Below are positions 44,614-53,062 of a stretch of 64,000 bases of DNA, piece by piece. The translations under genes and the position numbers were made by a program. Origin of the DNA: Ecytonucleospora hepatopenaei. Its lineage: Eukaryota; Microsporidia; Enterocytozoonidae. The DNA lies in contig JAPMUG010000001.1 in the NCBI GenBank assembly GCA_026692725.1, forward strand, positions 620,001 to 684,000, read 5' to 3'. Position 1 is the first letter of the stretch. Each line of letters starts with the position of its first letter. The notes beneath the pieces are model-generated. The model ran no database searches. It saw only the letters and a program-made list of their open reading frames with translations, and was not told where the DNA came from.

Positions 44614-46125
44614 ATGAGAAGATTTTCATTAACACACACTCCAAGAAAAAGTTTGGGTATTAACAATACAACAAACAGGACAGTTATACATGAAGATACA
44701 AAAGCCACTCGTAATGTTCGTGACAAAGTTTTTCAAAAAGAGTGCATACAGAAAATAACAAATTTTCTAACTGAAAATAAATATGAGGGCAACATTGCAC
44801 TTAGCAATGCATCGACGAAAGACTTTCAAAATATACTGAGATTTTTAATAGCGTTTATAGACGCTAATTTGTCATCCAAGTTTGAAGAAGATGTTTTGTT
44901 TTTAATAAAAACATTTAAATATACTTATTCGAATGAAATTACAAAAAGTCAGTTGGTTTCTGTAACACCACATGCTTTACCGTCTTTAATTGCCATGCTT
45001 GCGTGGTTAACAGATATAATAAATGAGGTGGAAGGTTTTGAAAACAAAAAATCAATGGACAGTGCTTTTTTGGAATATTGTTGCAAAGACTATTTAATGT
45101 TTATGGAAAGTGAAGAAAGTAAAACGGGAGACGATGAGTTTTTGGAAGCGATTAAAGAAATGTACGAAAATGAGAGCGATGATATTGAAAAACTCAAAGA
45201 GGAAATTGAAGTACTAGAAAATACACTTAAAGAGACTAAAGAAGACTTTGTTGAAGCCGAAAAACTTGAAAAGAAAAAAACAAAGATAATGGAAGAAATG
45301 AAAGATCTGTGTGAGTATGGTGAACAGATTAAACCTAAAATTGAGAAAAATAAAGAAAATATAGGAAACATATATCTTCGTATAAAAGAATTGCAAACAA
45401 AAATAGACACACTGGACAAAGAAAAGTCACGTTTAAACAATATAATTAGTGAACAGGAAATCAACATGACTGATATAAATGCACTGACAGAAGAAAAATC
45501 ATTACTTAATAAGCAACTAGAAAAACTTAAAAATGAAAGAGAAAAATACACAAAAAACAATCTGCAATTTGACAGTCAAATACAAAACATTAAGTCTAGA
45601 ATTTCATTTTTATCAGCTGAATGCTGTAACATTAGAAGAATGAATTCAGACGAATTTTTACAAAATATTTCAGAGCATGAAAATGCATTAAATTGCGCAA
45701 GAAACACAATAAGTGACGCAGAAATGCAGCTTACGGTTTTGGAAGAAAAGTTAAATGAACTCAAAATCGCATATAACGATATGGAAAAAGAGTTTAGCAG
45801 ACATGAAAATAAACTCAGTGAATTTTCTCAAATGTACGCATATAAAAAAGAACAGTTTGAAAAAAATTATGAAGAAAGTTTGCTTAAAATGGATCAGCAA
45901 ATAAATGACATGGTTAAGCTTAAATTGACGAGTGATTATGCATTGCAAAATTCCGAAAGAGAATTAAATAATATGAAAATCGAGGTTGACACTTTAAAAA
46001 CAAAACTTAGCACTGAAAAAGACATTATTGAAAGGAACTTAGTAGATCTTTCTAATTTTATAGAAGTAAAAGAAAAAGTTTTGTTTGAAATTGAAAATGA
46101 AATGCACAAATTAATAAAAAACTAA
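44614..46125 (+). CDS. NDC80: Kinetochore protein Ndc80/Hec1
   Basis: 503 residues. A basic N-terminal tail (RRFSLTHTPRKSLG) with potential Aurora sites is followed by a calponin-homology-type head at about 35-150 (DKVFQKECIQKITNFL, PHALPSLIAMLAWLTDII), then nearly continuous coiled coil to the end. The head binds microtubules, the coil pairs with Nuf2. It is shorter than yeast Ndc80 (691), mainly in the coiled coil. CCCTCCTAACAAATG precedes the start; divergent from NOP1 by 68 bases. Confidence 0.92.
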   Translation: MRRFSLTHTPRKSLGINNTTNRTVIHEDTKATRNVRDKVFQKECIQKITNFLTENKYEGNIALSNASTKDFQNILRFLIAFIDANLSSKFEEDVLFLIKTFKYTYSNEITKSQLVSVTPHALPSLIAMLAWLTDIINEVEGFENKKSMDSAFLEYCCKDYLMFMESEESKTGDDEFLEAIKEMYENESDDIEKLKEEIEVLENTLKETKEDFVEAEKLEKKKTKIMEEMKDLCEYGEQIKPKIEKNKENIGNIYLRIKELQTKIDTLDKEKSRLNNIISEQEINMTDINALTEEKSLLNKQLEKLKNEREKYTKNNLQFDSQIQNIKSRISFLSAECCNIRRMNSDEFLQNISEHENALNCARNTISDAEMQLTVLEEKLNELKIAYNDMEKEFSRHENKLSEFSQMYAYKKEQFEKNYEESLLKMDQQINDMVKLKLTSDYALQNSERELNNMKIEVDTLKTKLSTEKDIIERNLVDLSNFIEVKEKVLFEIENEMHKLIKN

Positions 46126-46131
46126 ATAAAT

Positions 46132-46683
46132 TTATTTACCTGTGAAATATTTCCATAATTCTTCTGTATCATGACTAGAAAAGGTAGATGAATTGCCAGC
46201 CAGATCTTCAATCGAACATGTATCACTATAATTTTCTTCTGTATTTTGTATTGTTACATCATTTGATAATTCTGTATGTTTTATATGTGTATTCTCATTC
46301 TGAATTTCTTTAATATTATTTAAAGAACTGTTGTTATCATCTTTATGTGAAGAAGCTGAAATATTATTTTCATTTTTATCACTATTTTCATTTAAATCAG
46401 AATATTTAACAATTTTTTCAGTTTTACCATCATCTGAAAATTGTTTAAAATATTTTTCCCGAGTCTGTGAATGTTTTTCTTTCTCATTTTCCAACATTGA
46501 AAGAGAACTTTGAGAAGTAAAACTCATGTTTGTTGCACTGTATTTTTTTGTCTTTTTTCTGTTTTTTTCATCTTCACGCTCTAAAAGTTCTTTATGTCTT
46601 TGTAGTTGTTCTTGAACTTTTTTACTTTTTTCCTTAGCACTTTGTGCTAACTTTTGCGATGAATAATTTTTTTGTATGACCAT
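46132..46683 (-). CDS. Unrecognised acidic, disordered protein (183 aa)
   Basis: Not recognised. Starting at the ATG at 46683 (the frame opens earlier, at a TTG), the product begins with about 60 residues of charged helix (KLAQSAKEKSKKVQEQLQRH), possibly a coiled coil. A long Ser/Asn/Asp-rich stretch follows, ending in DTEELWKYFTGK. The end could be a short binding motif. No CCC motif is present. It ends 6 bases from NDC80 (convergent). Confidence 0.5.
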   Translation of the reverse strand: MVIQKNYSSQKLAQSAKEKSKKVQEQLQRHKELLEREDEKNRKKTKKYSATNMSFTSQSSLSMLENEKEKHSQTREKYFKQFSDDGKTEKIVKYSDLNENSDKNENNISASSHKDDNNSSLNNIKEIQNENTHIKHTELSNDVTIQNTEENYSDTCSIEDLAGNSSTFSSHDTEELWKYFTGK

Positions 46684-46756
46684 AGCAATTCCAAAACAAA
46701 ATAGGATTTTATACACCAACCAATTAAAATTGTAATATCATGTTATAGAGGTCATG

Positions 46757-47644
46757 TTATAAATATTTGTCTGTAAATTCATCAAAATCGTCCAAAATAT
46801 TTTCAAAACACATTTCTTCATCTTTAAACTGAGTAATTTCTCCAAAAGCTTCAATAAATTCTTTTACACGGTGCAAATATTCAAATATTGTTTCCTCGTC
46901 AAATTCATCCATTTTCTTCTTTTTCTTCATAATGTTTTTTATATACATTTCTTTTAAGGGCTTATGAATATTTTCATATACTTTTGTGTATACCTTAAAA
47001 AACATCCTCTTTTCGAACACATTTTCAATTCTATTTTGCATAATTCTAAGCTTATCTCTTATGCATTTATAATCAATTGTGTTTTTAATAGTTTCAGGCA
47101 AAAGACCTTCATATATCAATTGATTGTTTTTAAAAAAGTTTTCTGTTGCTCTAACTTTAAATTCTTCGTTCTTATATGTTAATCTGGACAGCTCATTTAA
47201 GTCAACAACTAGCTCTGATTTGAAATCAAAATCCCCTGGTAATTCTGACTTTGTCAGTTTATACATGGCACACAGCTTGTCTCTTATTAAATCAAACAAT
47301 AATGCATATATTTGAGAATATTGTTTTGTTTCATTTTCAGTCTCCTCTTTAAAAAATTCATTGTATTTTTTATCAGTCGGTAAAATTAAAAAATTTTCTG
47401 TAAAATTCAAAAACTCATTAAACAAAATTTTGTTGGATACCTTGTTGTTTTTTTGAAATTGAAATTTTTTAGAACACGTTTTGACATTTTTTTGTGCTGT
47501 GTGATTTTTATTTTCAAATTCTTCTCTACTTTTTGTATTGGAAAGCATACTTAAAATCTCTGTGTTTTGCGCACTGGTTTTTAAGTCACCATTGTCACTT
47601 TTTTCATCCCTTTCTTTTGTTTGAGAAAATTTATACTTTTCCAT
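46757..47644 (-). CDS. Unrecognised helical protein (295 aa)
   Basis: Not recognised. CCCCGAATG selects the ATG at 47644 over a longer frame. The first 75 residues are polar and disordered. From about 80 onward the protein is helical with no membrane segment, with a poly-Lys run (MKKKKKMDEF) and an acidic end. It may be a subunit of a complex that diverges quickly. It is divergent from the AIG1-like gene, with 111 bases between starts. Confidence 0.6.
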   Translation of the reverse strand: MEKYKFSQTKERDEKSDNGDLKTSAQNTEILSMLSNTKSREEFENKNHTAQKNVKTCSKKFQFQKNNKVSNKILFNEFLNFTENFLILPTDKKYNEFFKEETENETKQYSQIYALLFDLIRDKLCAMYKLTKSELPGDFDFKSELVVDLNELSRLTYKNEEFKVRATENFFKNNQLIYEGLLPETIKNTIDYKCIRDKLRIMQNRIENVFEKRMFFKVYTKVYENIHKPLKEMYIKNIMKKKKKMDEFDEETIFEYLHRVKEFIEAFGEITQFKDEEMCFENILDDFDEFTDKYL

Positions 47645-47755
47645 TCGGGGAGAGAATTTTTGATAATTTATTTTTATGACTTTATACAAAAAAGAATTAA
47701 AAATAAAAACACACAAACTAATTTTAGAATTAAAAATATCAAATTTTATACACCC

Positions 47756-48361
47756 ATGTTTGGCACTTTTTTAAGGTGTTTTTTAATCGGATGTGGCATA
47801 TACGGAAATTTTGATTTTGCGTTGTCTAAAAATGATGCATATGTATTAAATCAAATGCCAGGCGGTAAAATTAGATTTTTTGAGTATTTATGTAATTATT
47901 TTGCCATTTTTGCACTAACAATAGGTTTTGTTAAAAAATTGCGTGGTTTTAGAAATATTCACTCTTTTCTAATGACAGTGGCTTTATCTACTCAATTTAC
48001 TGCAGTGACTTTATATTGGTCATACAAAAAAATGTATCCGGCATACTTTAAAGGATTCAATACAGGAGATATCAGAATTGACATTTTTATTGAAATGTCG
48101 CAGCACTTTTTGTTGTTTTTAGCGTGTCTTCTTGACCCGTTTTTAATAGGTGCTTGCAAGAAATTCATAAGTTTTATACTGTTTATTTTTTCTTTCGGAT
48201 ATGTTGCATATATTTGTTATTTATTTACAACATTTAGTACATGGCCTTATTTATTTTTTAAGGAGGTAGATGACGTATCAAAGGCTATATATTTAGGATT
48301 AATTATCATTTTGCCACAGTTTTTTTATAAAATACTGTTAGTTTTTATGTTATACAAATAA
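47756..48361 (+). CDS. FAR-17a/AIG1-like multipass membrane protein
   Basis: 201 residues from the ATG at 47756, chosen because CCC touches it (CCCATG); the open frame continues upstream over the neighbour's start region. Five or six hydrophobic segments. The layout NYFAIFALTIGFVKKL, then a TVALSTQFTAVTLYWSYKKM stretch, then a membrane-embedded His in an IEMSQHFLLFLACLLDPFL context recalls the AIG1/ADTRP family. Those are serine-less lipid hydrolases using Thr and His. Identification is tentative and other small ER membrane proteins are possible. Confidence 0.5.
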   Translation: MFGTFLRCFLIGCGIYGNFDFALSKNDAYVLNQMPGGKIRFFEYLCNYFAIFALTIGFVKKLRGFRNIHSFLMTVALSTQFTAVTLYWSYKKMYPAYFKGFNTGDIRIDIFIEMSQHFLLFLACLLDPFLIGACKKFISFILFIFSFGYVAYICYLFTTFSTWPYLFFKEVDDVSKAIYLGLIIILPQFFYKILLVFMLYK

Positions 48362-48400
48362 AATATTTAAAATTACCTTTTTTACCCTTAAATTCAAGTT

Positions 48401-50836
48401 ATGCCTGAAGGAAGTAGAAAAAATGTTAATTTTATAAATTTGCTTGTGAAAACAGTTTCATACAAATATAATTTAAAAAAATACAAATTCAATAAACGAC
48501 CTGTTGAACAAATGGGATACGAAGTAGATGATTCACATAAGTTTAGAAATAGCGTGTACGTGTATGAAGAGCATAATGCACATAAAAATGAAAAGAAAAA
48601 GATAAAAATGCCAGAAAATACACAAAAAATTATAAGAAACAACAATCTATATGCGGTTGACTTGGTAAAGTGGGAAGACAATATTTTTGACATAAATAAC
48701 AGCAGCGAAAACAACAATATAAAGAAAGAAAATAATTTAAGTGTAGAAACAGTGGAATACGTGAACAAAATGCTAGAAACAAATTGGGAAGCAAATATTT
48801 TTTATGATGAAATTCCACCAGAAAAACCACTTGTTGTGTATGCAGATGATCCAAATTTAATTTTTGAGCCAGTGGAAAAGAGGGAAAGAAACAAAAAGAA
48901 GATTTTTAAAAGCAACAATTTTGAAAAACCTTTAAGAAACAAATATAACATTAGTCTTGACAAATACTATGAAAATGAGACAAAAACAAAAACTTCGTTG
49001 GTCGCATTTGGAGTTCAGCATTCTGTTCCTGCTTTAAAATTACATTCTGATTTTTTTACTTTAAACTTGAATAAAGAGCAGCTGAGAAATTTTCATAAAC
49101 CTCAGCTAAAATTGCCTAACAGACGGTTAAGATTTTCGAGACCTTTGCAGATCAGTGTTGGTGCTACTGTTATAAAGAAACCTTATGAAGTAAGTTGCAA
49201 CGATTTGTCTAGCTTTCTTTTGTTTGAATATTCAGAAGAATATCCACTTTTTATCACCAACCCAGGTATGGTAAGTGTTAAAAACAGGTATTACAGAAAA
49301 ATGGACATTAATGATGATCATGATCAAAAACACGCGATTACATTAGAACCTGAAGAAGAAGGTCCTTTTTTGAATTACGGGGAAATACCCAAAGGTGAAT
49401 TTGGAGAGTGTCTGGACAACAATCTTTTTGTTGCTCCTGTTTTTAAGCATAAATGTTCGGATTTTTTGATAATTTTAGTGGATAACAAACTTGTATACAA
49501 AAAGAGTCATTTTAATTATGTTGTGGGACAGGAGTTGCCTAAGGAAGAAATTTTTGCTCCTCATTCAAGAAAGCTAACTCAGTTTTGCAAAGACTTAGTC
49601 AAGGTACTGGCGCAAAGATTGTTTGCAAAAGGTGCAGAATTTCCTTTGAATTTTTTTGACAGTCAATTACCATATTTTTCGGAAGCGGCAAAAAGGAAGT
49701 GGTTAAAGGAATTTGCTGATTTTCATAAAAAAGGAAAGGACACAATGTGTATTTTAAAGCCAAATATTTTGCTATTAGGCGAAGAAGAAATGAGAAAAAT
49801 GATAACACCTGAAAATGTGTGTCAGTATCAAAGCATGTTATTTGGTGAAAGACAAATGGAAGATCTTGGGTTTAAAATTTTAGAAGAAGATGACGAAAAT
49901 ATGAATTACACGCCAAATTGGACATTGTCACGGAATTTTGTAAATGCATCAAATGGAAAAGGTTTGCTACAACTAAATGGCGGTAATGATCCTACAGGTA
50001 TAGGTGAAGGATATTCTTTTGATAAAATAAAATTTAAAAAGTATAGTGAAAATGAAAGCAGGAAATTGATGTCTGAACACCAATTAAATTATAAAAACGA
50101 AGTGTTTAAAATTTGGAGCAAACAGTGGAAATCTCTTTCTAATTCATGCCAAATACCAAAACCAAGAACATCAGAAAATCAACCAGATTGTCAGCAAAAA
50201 ACAAACTTGACTGCGTTTGAAACGCCTAATGAATGTGAAAAGTTGCAAATAATAAGATCTTTTGTAGAAAATGGAAATGTTGTGGAAAAAACAGAAATTA
50301 TAACAGATACCGCCGTGATCAAAGCGTATTTAAAAGCTAGAAAAAGGGTAAAGGTTGAAGATAAAAAATCGAATTTAAAATGTTCAAGCTGTGGACAGGT
50401 TGGTCATATGAAAACAAATAAAAATTGTCCAAACTACATTGGATCTTCAAAGAAATCTATTAAAGAAAAGAAAAAAGCAAAGGTTTACTTTCAAGAGAAG
50501 CTTTTGCGTTTAATAACTTTGTTTCAAGCAATACCTTATTCTGCACCATTCCACAGGCCTGTTTCCGACAAAAAGTTCCCCTTGTATAAAAAAATAATAA
50601 AAAATTCAATGGATTTTTTAACAATGAAAAACAAGGTTAAAAATGGAGAATATTCCAAATTTGACACTTTTATAGAAGACTTGATATTAATATATGAAAA
50701 CTGCAAGTTATTTAATGGTATTAGCCACTCTTTAACAGAAATTGCAAGTGAATTTGTAGAAAAAGCAAAAAATTATAAAATTGAAAATTTTATAGAACTT
50801 TCAAATTTAGAGGCAAAAATCGAGAGAGATGAATAA
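48401..50836 (+). CDS. TAF1: TFIID subunit TAF1 with zinc knuckle and single bromodomain
   Basis: 811 residues (yeast TAF1 1066, human about 1890). The central TAF1 (DUF3591) domain contains RPLQISVGATVIKKPYEV, EEYPLFITNPGMVSV, GPFLNYGEIPKGEFGECL and an NNLFVAPVFKHKCSDFLI block. A TAF1-type zinc knuckle CSSCGQVGHMKTNKNCPNY follows near 663-681, then one bromodomain at about 700-790 (HRPVSDKKFPLYKKII, YENCKLFN with the acetyl-lysine-binding Asn). It is the TFIID scaffold. Keeping a bromodomain is unlike yeast TAF1, which has none, and unlike human TAF1, which has two. Start by CCCTTAAATTCAAGTTATG. Confidence 0.92.
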   Translation: MPEGSRKNVNFINLLVKTVSYKYNLKKYKFNKRPVEQMGYEVDDSHKFRNSVYVYEEHNAHKNEKKKIKMPENTQKIIRNNNLYAVDLVKWEDNIFDINNSSENNNIKKENNLSVETVEYVNKMLETNWEANIFYDEIPPEKPLVVYADDPNLIFEPVEKRERNKKKIFKSNNFEKPLRNKYNISLDKYYENETKTKTSLVAFGVQHSVPALKLHSDFFTLNLNKEQLRNFHKPQLKLPNRRLRFSRPLQISVGATVIKKPYEVSCNDLSSFLLFEYSEEYPLFITNPGMVSVKNRYYRKMDINDDHDQKHAITLEPEEEGPFLNYGEIPKGEFGECLDNNLFVAPVFKHKCSDFLIILVDNKLVYKKSHFNYVVGQELPKEEIFAPHSRKLTQFCKDLVKVLAQRLFAKGAEFPLNFFDSQLPYFSEAAKRKWLKEFADFHKKGKDTMCILKPNILLLGEEEMRKMITPENVCQYQSMLFGERQMEDLGFKILEEDDENMNYTPNWTLSRNFVNASNGKGLLQLNGGNDPTGIGEGYSFDKIKFKKYSENESRKLMSEHQLNYKNEVFKIWSKQWKSLSNSCQIPKPRTSENQPDCQQKTNLTAFETPNECEKLQIIRSFVENGNVVEKTEIITDTAVIKAYLKARKRVKVEDKKSNLKCSSCGQVGHMKTNKNCPNYIGSSKKSIKEKKKAKVYFQEKLLRLITLFQAIPYSAPFHRPVSDKKFPLYKKIIKNSMDFLTMKNKVKNGEYSKFDTFIEDLILIYENCKLFNGISHSLTEIASEFVEKAKNYKIENFIELSNLEAKIERDE

Positions 50837-50856
50837 ATTTTTAACCCTGCTTATTT

Positions 50857-51411
50857 ATGACAAACAAAAAAGAAAAAAATTTAGAAGAAAACTATTTGCC
50901 TACACAATATTTAAATAATGAAAATCCATATTCATTTAGACATAATTATGATCAAAACATTGCTAACATGGCATATAATAAAGAAAAACTAAATTTATTG
51001 CATAGAGTACAACCACAAAAATTAAATGTTATTTTCGATCAGAAAAGCTTAAATGATGAGAGAAATTATATGATTCTTGAGGCAATTACTGTTAGAAGGA
51101 AGAATTTACTGAATAAGGCATTTAAAATTTTAAAAAGAGAAGTAATATTAGATAAATCAGCAGAAGAAATATTAGAAGAATACATAGAAAATCCAGAAAT
51201 TTTAGACATTTTGTTAGAGTTAAAGAAAATGAATTTAATAAATCAACAGATGAAACTAAGGGCAAAAGTGTCACATGTTGTATCTTTAAAAATCTCTGAT
51301 GTTGCAAAAATAGATTCTAGAAATGGTGAAAAAGTGAACATAGATAATTTAAGAGAGGCATTAATTTTTTCAAGTCTTTATAAATTTTATTCTGGTGTAA
51401 ACGAGAAATAA
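50857..51411 (+). CDS. Unrecognised protein (184 aa)
   Basis: Not recognised. The N terminus is polar with many Asn and Tyr (LPTQYLNNENPYSFRHNY). From about 70 the sequence is helical (ITVRRKNLLNKAFKILKR, SAEEILEEYIENPEILDIL) with no membrane segment or Cys cluster. CCCTGCTTATTTATG supports the start. It follows TAF1 by 20 bases on the same strand, which by itself says little about function in such a compact genome. Confidence 0.6.
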   Translation: MTNKKEKNLEENYLPTQYLNNENPYSFRHNYDQNIANMAYNKEKLNLLHRVQPQKLNVIFDQKSLNDERNYMILEAITVRRKNLLNKAFKILKREVILDKSAEEILEEYIENPEILDILLELKKMNLINQQMKLRAKVSHVVSLKISDVAKIDSRNGEKVNIDNLREALIFSSLYKFYSGVNEK

Positions 51412-51485
51412 AACATTAAAAGGTTTAAAAATATATAATAACCACTAAAATTTATAAGAGTATTTGTTAAACACTAATCTACGAT

Positions 51486-52484
51486 TTATATACGGATTTT
51501 TGTATTTATTTTCACAGATAAATTTTTAGAATGTTTTAGAAAAAATTGTTTTGTGTTTTCTGGTAAATATGTTTTGTTTCCTAAAATTTCTATTTTCCTT
51601 AAATTTTCAAATTTTCTGGTATCCGATAACATAAAATGCATTGTTTCTGTGTGGAAGCGGCAATTTATAAATTTTAAAACAACTACTTTACCTGAAATAA
51701 AATCTAACGTTTTGTCGTTTATATCTCTGTCCGACAAAATAATAAATTTTACATTCCTCAGTAAATTTTTGCTGGTGATTTGACAATTGTTTGTTTTTAT
51801 TTTCAAAACCTCACATTTATCCACTAGCTTTTTCGTTTCTGGAAATGCATAAAAAGCATTGCATATAACCGTTTTATATCCATTACATGATCCATCATAT
51901 GCAAATTCTATGTCATTCAAACCATAAAACGAAAAGGATATAAGACCTTTGCAGAGATATATTGCAGTTTGTTCTTTAAGCGAAGATTTACAAAAAACAA
52001 TTTCTTTAACTCCAAAATCGACAAAAGGGTACCTTTCAATATCATTTAAATCGGTAAAATCAACCGAATAAAATACACACTTGTAGATTTTAATTGAACT
52101 AAGCAGTTTATACAATTTTTTAAATGAAATTGTACATTTGTATAATACAAGTTTTTTTATGGTAATACCTTCCACATTATTTAAACAAAAAATATTACAG
52201 TTTGAAACACATAATGAATCAATATTGTGTTTATTGAATCTATTAAAAAATATTTCTTGTTTTACTTGATGAGTGCAGTTTATATGTTTTTGATATCTAT
52301 ATTCATCGCTATACATGTCTTTAAGGCATGTTTTACCAGATGAAAATCGTTCTAAAATTTTATTAGAATATTTTTTTATAATAAATTGAATAGTTTTCGG
52401 TATAAAAAGTTTCAATTTTATGTTTTCTTTTTTTGAATTATCATTGTAAATTGCTTCATTAACCCTATTTTTTGAAGATTGCAT
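51486..52484 (-). CDS. Leucine-rich-repeat-like protein (332 aa)
   Basis: From about 85 onward irregular repeats of 20-30 residues follow an L-x-x-L or V-x-x-L pattern with Cys/Asn at fixed spots (SLCVSNCNIFCLNNVEGI, KLVLYKCTISFKKLYKLL, IKIYKCVFYSVDFTDLND, VVVLKFINCRFHTETMHFML). This suggests an LRR fold of the kind expanded in microsporidia. There is no signal peptide or membrane segment, so it is probably intracellular. Function is unknown. CCCCTTAAAAACATATG supports the start. Confidence 0.6.
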   Translation of the reverse strand: MQSSKNRVNEAIYNDNSKKENIKLKLFIPKTIQFIIKKYSNKILERFSSGKTCLKDMYSDEYRYQKHINCTHQVKQEIFFNRFNKHNIDSLCVSNCNIFCLNNVEGITIKKLVLYKCTISFKKLYKLLSSIKIYKCVFYSVDFTDLNDIERYPFVDFGVKEIVFCKSSLKEQTAIYLCKGLISFSFYGLNDIEFAYDGSCNGYKTVICNAFYAFPETKKLVDKCEVLKIKTNNCQITSKNLLRNVKFIILSDRDINDKTLDFISGKVVVLKFINCRFHTETMHFMLSDTRKFENLRKIEILGNKTYLPENTKQFFLKHSKNLSVKINTKIRI

Positions 52485-52524
52485 ATGTTTTTAAGGGGTA
52501 ACATTAAAAATATTTTAATACAAT

Positions 52525-53034
52525 TTATTTAGAACATTGGTAACAACATCCTTCCATATTGTTTTTACAATAAATTAAATTATCAAGAATATGCTTCTGA
52601 TATAATTTAAGAAATGCATAGAGATCTATATTATCTATTTCAAAGTCTAAAACCATGTTTAAAATTCTTGAATCTTTATAAAATAGATAAAATATACTGT
52701 ATAATGAGTGTATTATTGTTTTATCACATTTTACAGGTGTTTTAAACACCAAAGCCTTATTTTTTGAGCAAAACAATAACATAAAATCAACAAACTCATT
52801 TATTTTAAAGTAATCAAACAATTTCACATTTTTTACATCTTTATTGCTATAAATCCTATTTTTAATAAATTTTAAAATTTTTTCAAGGGTTTTGGTGTAT
52901 AATCGCAATTCTTTTAAAATTGAAAGTGAAAACTGTTTCAATACTATTTCTGGAACATAAAAAATGTTGCTTTTAAAAAGAATTTTTTGTGTTTTGACAT
53001 GTTGTTGTGTTGCATGATTTTTTCTGTCAAGCAT
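52525..53034 (-). CDS. Unrecognised protein (169 aa)
   Basis: Not recognised. CCCTGATG selects the ATG at 53034. The product is helical and basic, with a Cys-rich C terminus (YCKNNMEGCCYQCSK) that might bind metal. It has several LxxFIKN and FYKDSRILN type helices but no membrane segment. It lies between the LRR-like gene and GUT2 on the same strand. Confidence 0.5.
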   Translation of the reverse strand: MLDRKNHATQQHVKTQKILFKSNIFYVPEIVLKQFSLSILKELRLYTKTLEKILKFIKNRIYSNKDVKNVKLFDYFKINEFVDFMLLFCSKNKALVFKTPVKCDKTIIHSLYSIFYLFYKDSRILNMVLDFEIDNIDLYAFLKLYQKHILDNLIYCKNNMEGCCYQCSK

Positions 53035-53062
53035 CAGGGTCAAAAGCAAAAAATAAAAAAAA

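Noticed and set aside
44546..44644. 33-residue N-terminal extension of fibrillarin
   Set aside because: It runs through the divergent promoter region towards NDC80, is not fibrillarin-like, and the MGKEKK start is more plausible.
47621..47755. N-terminal extension of the AIG1-like protein
   Set aside because: The frame is open, but the part before 47756 overlaps the start of the minus-strand gene, and CCCATG marks a better start.
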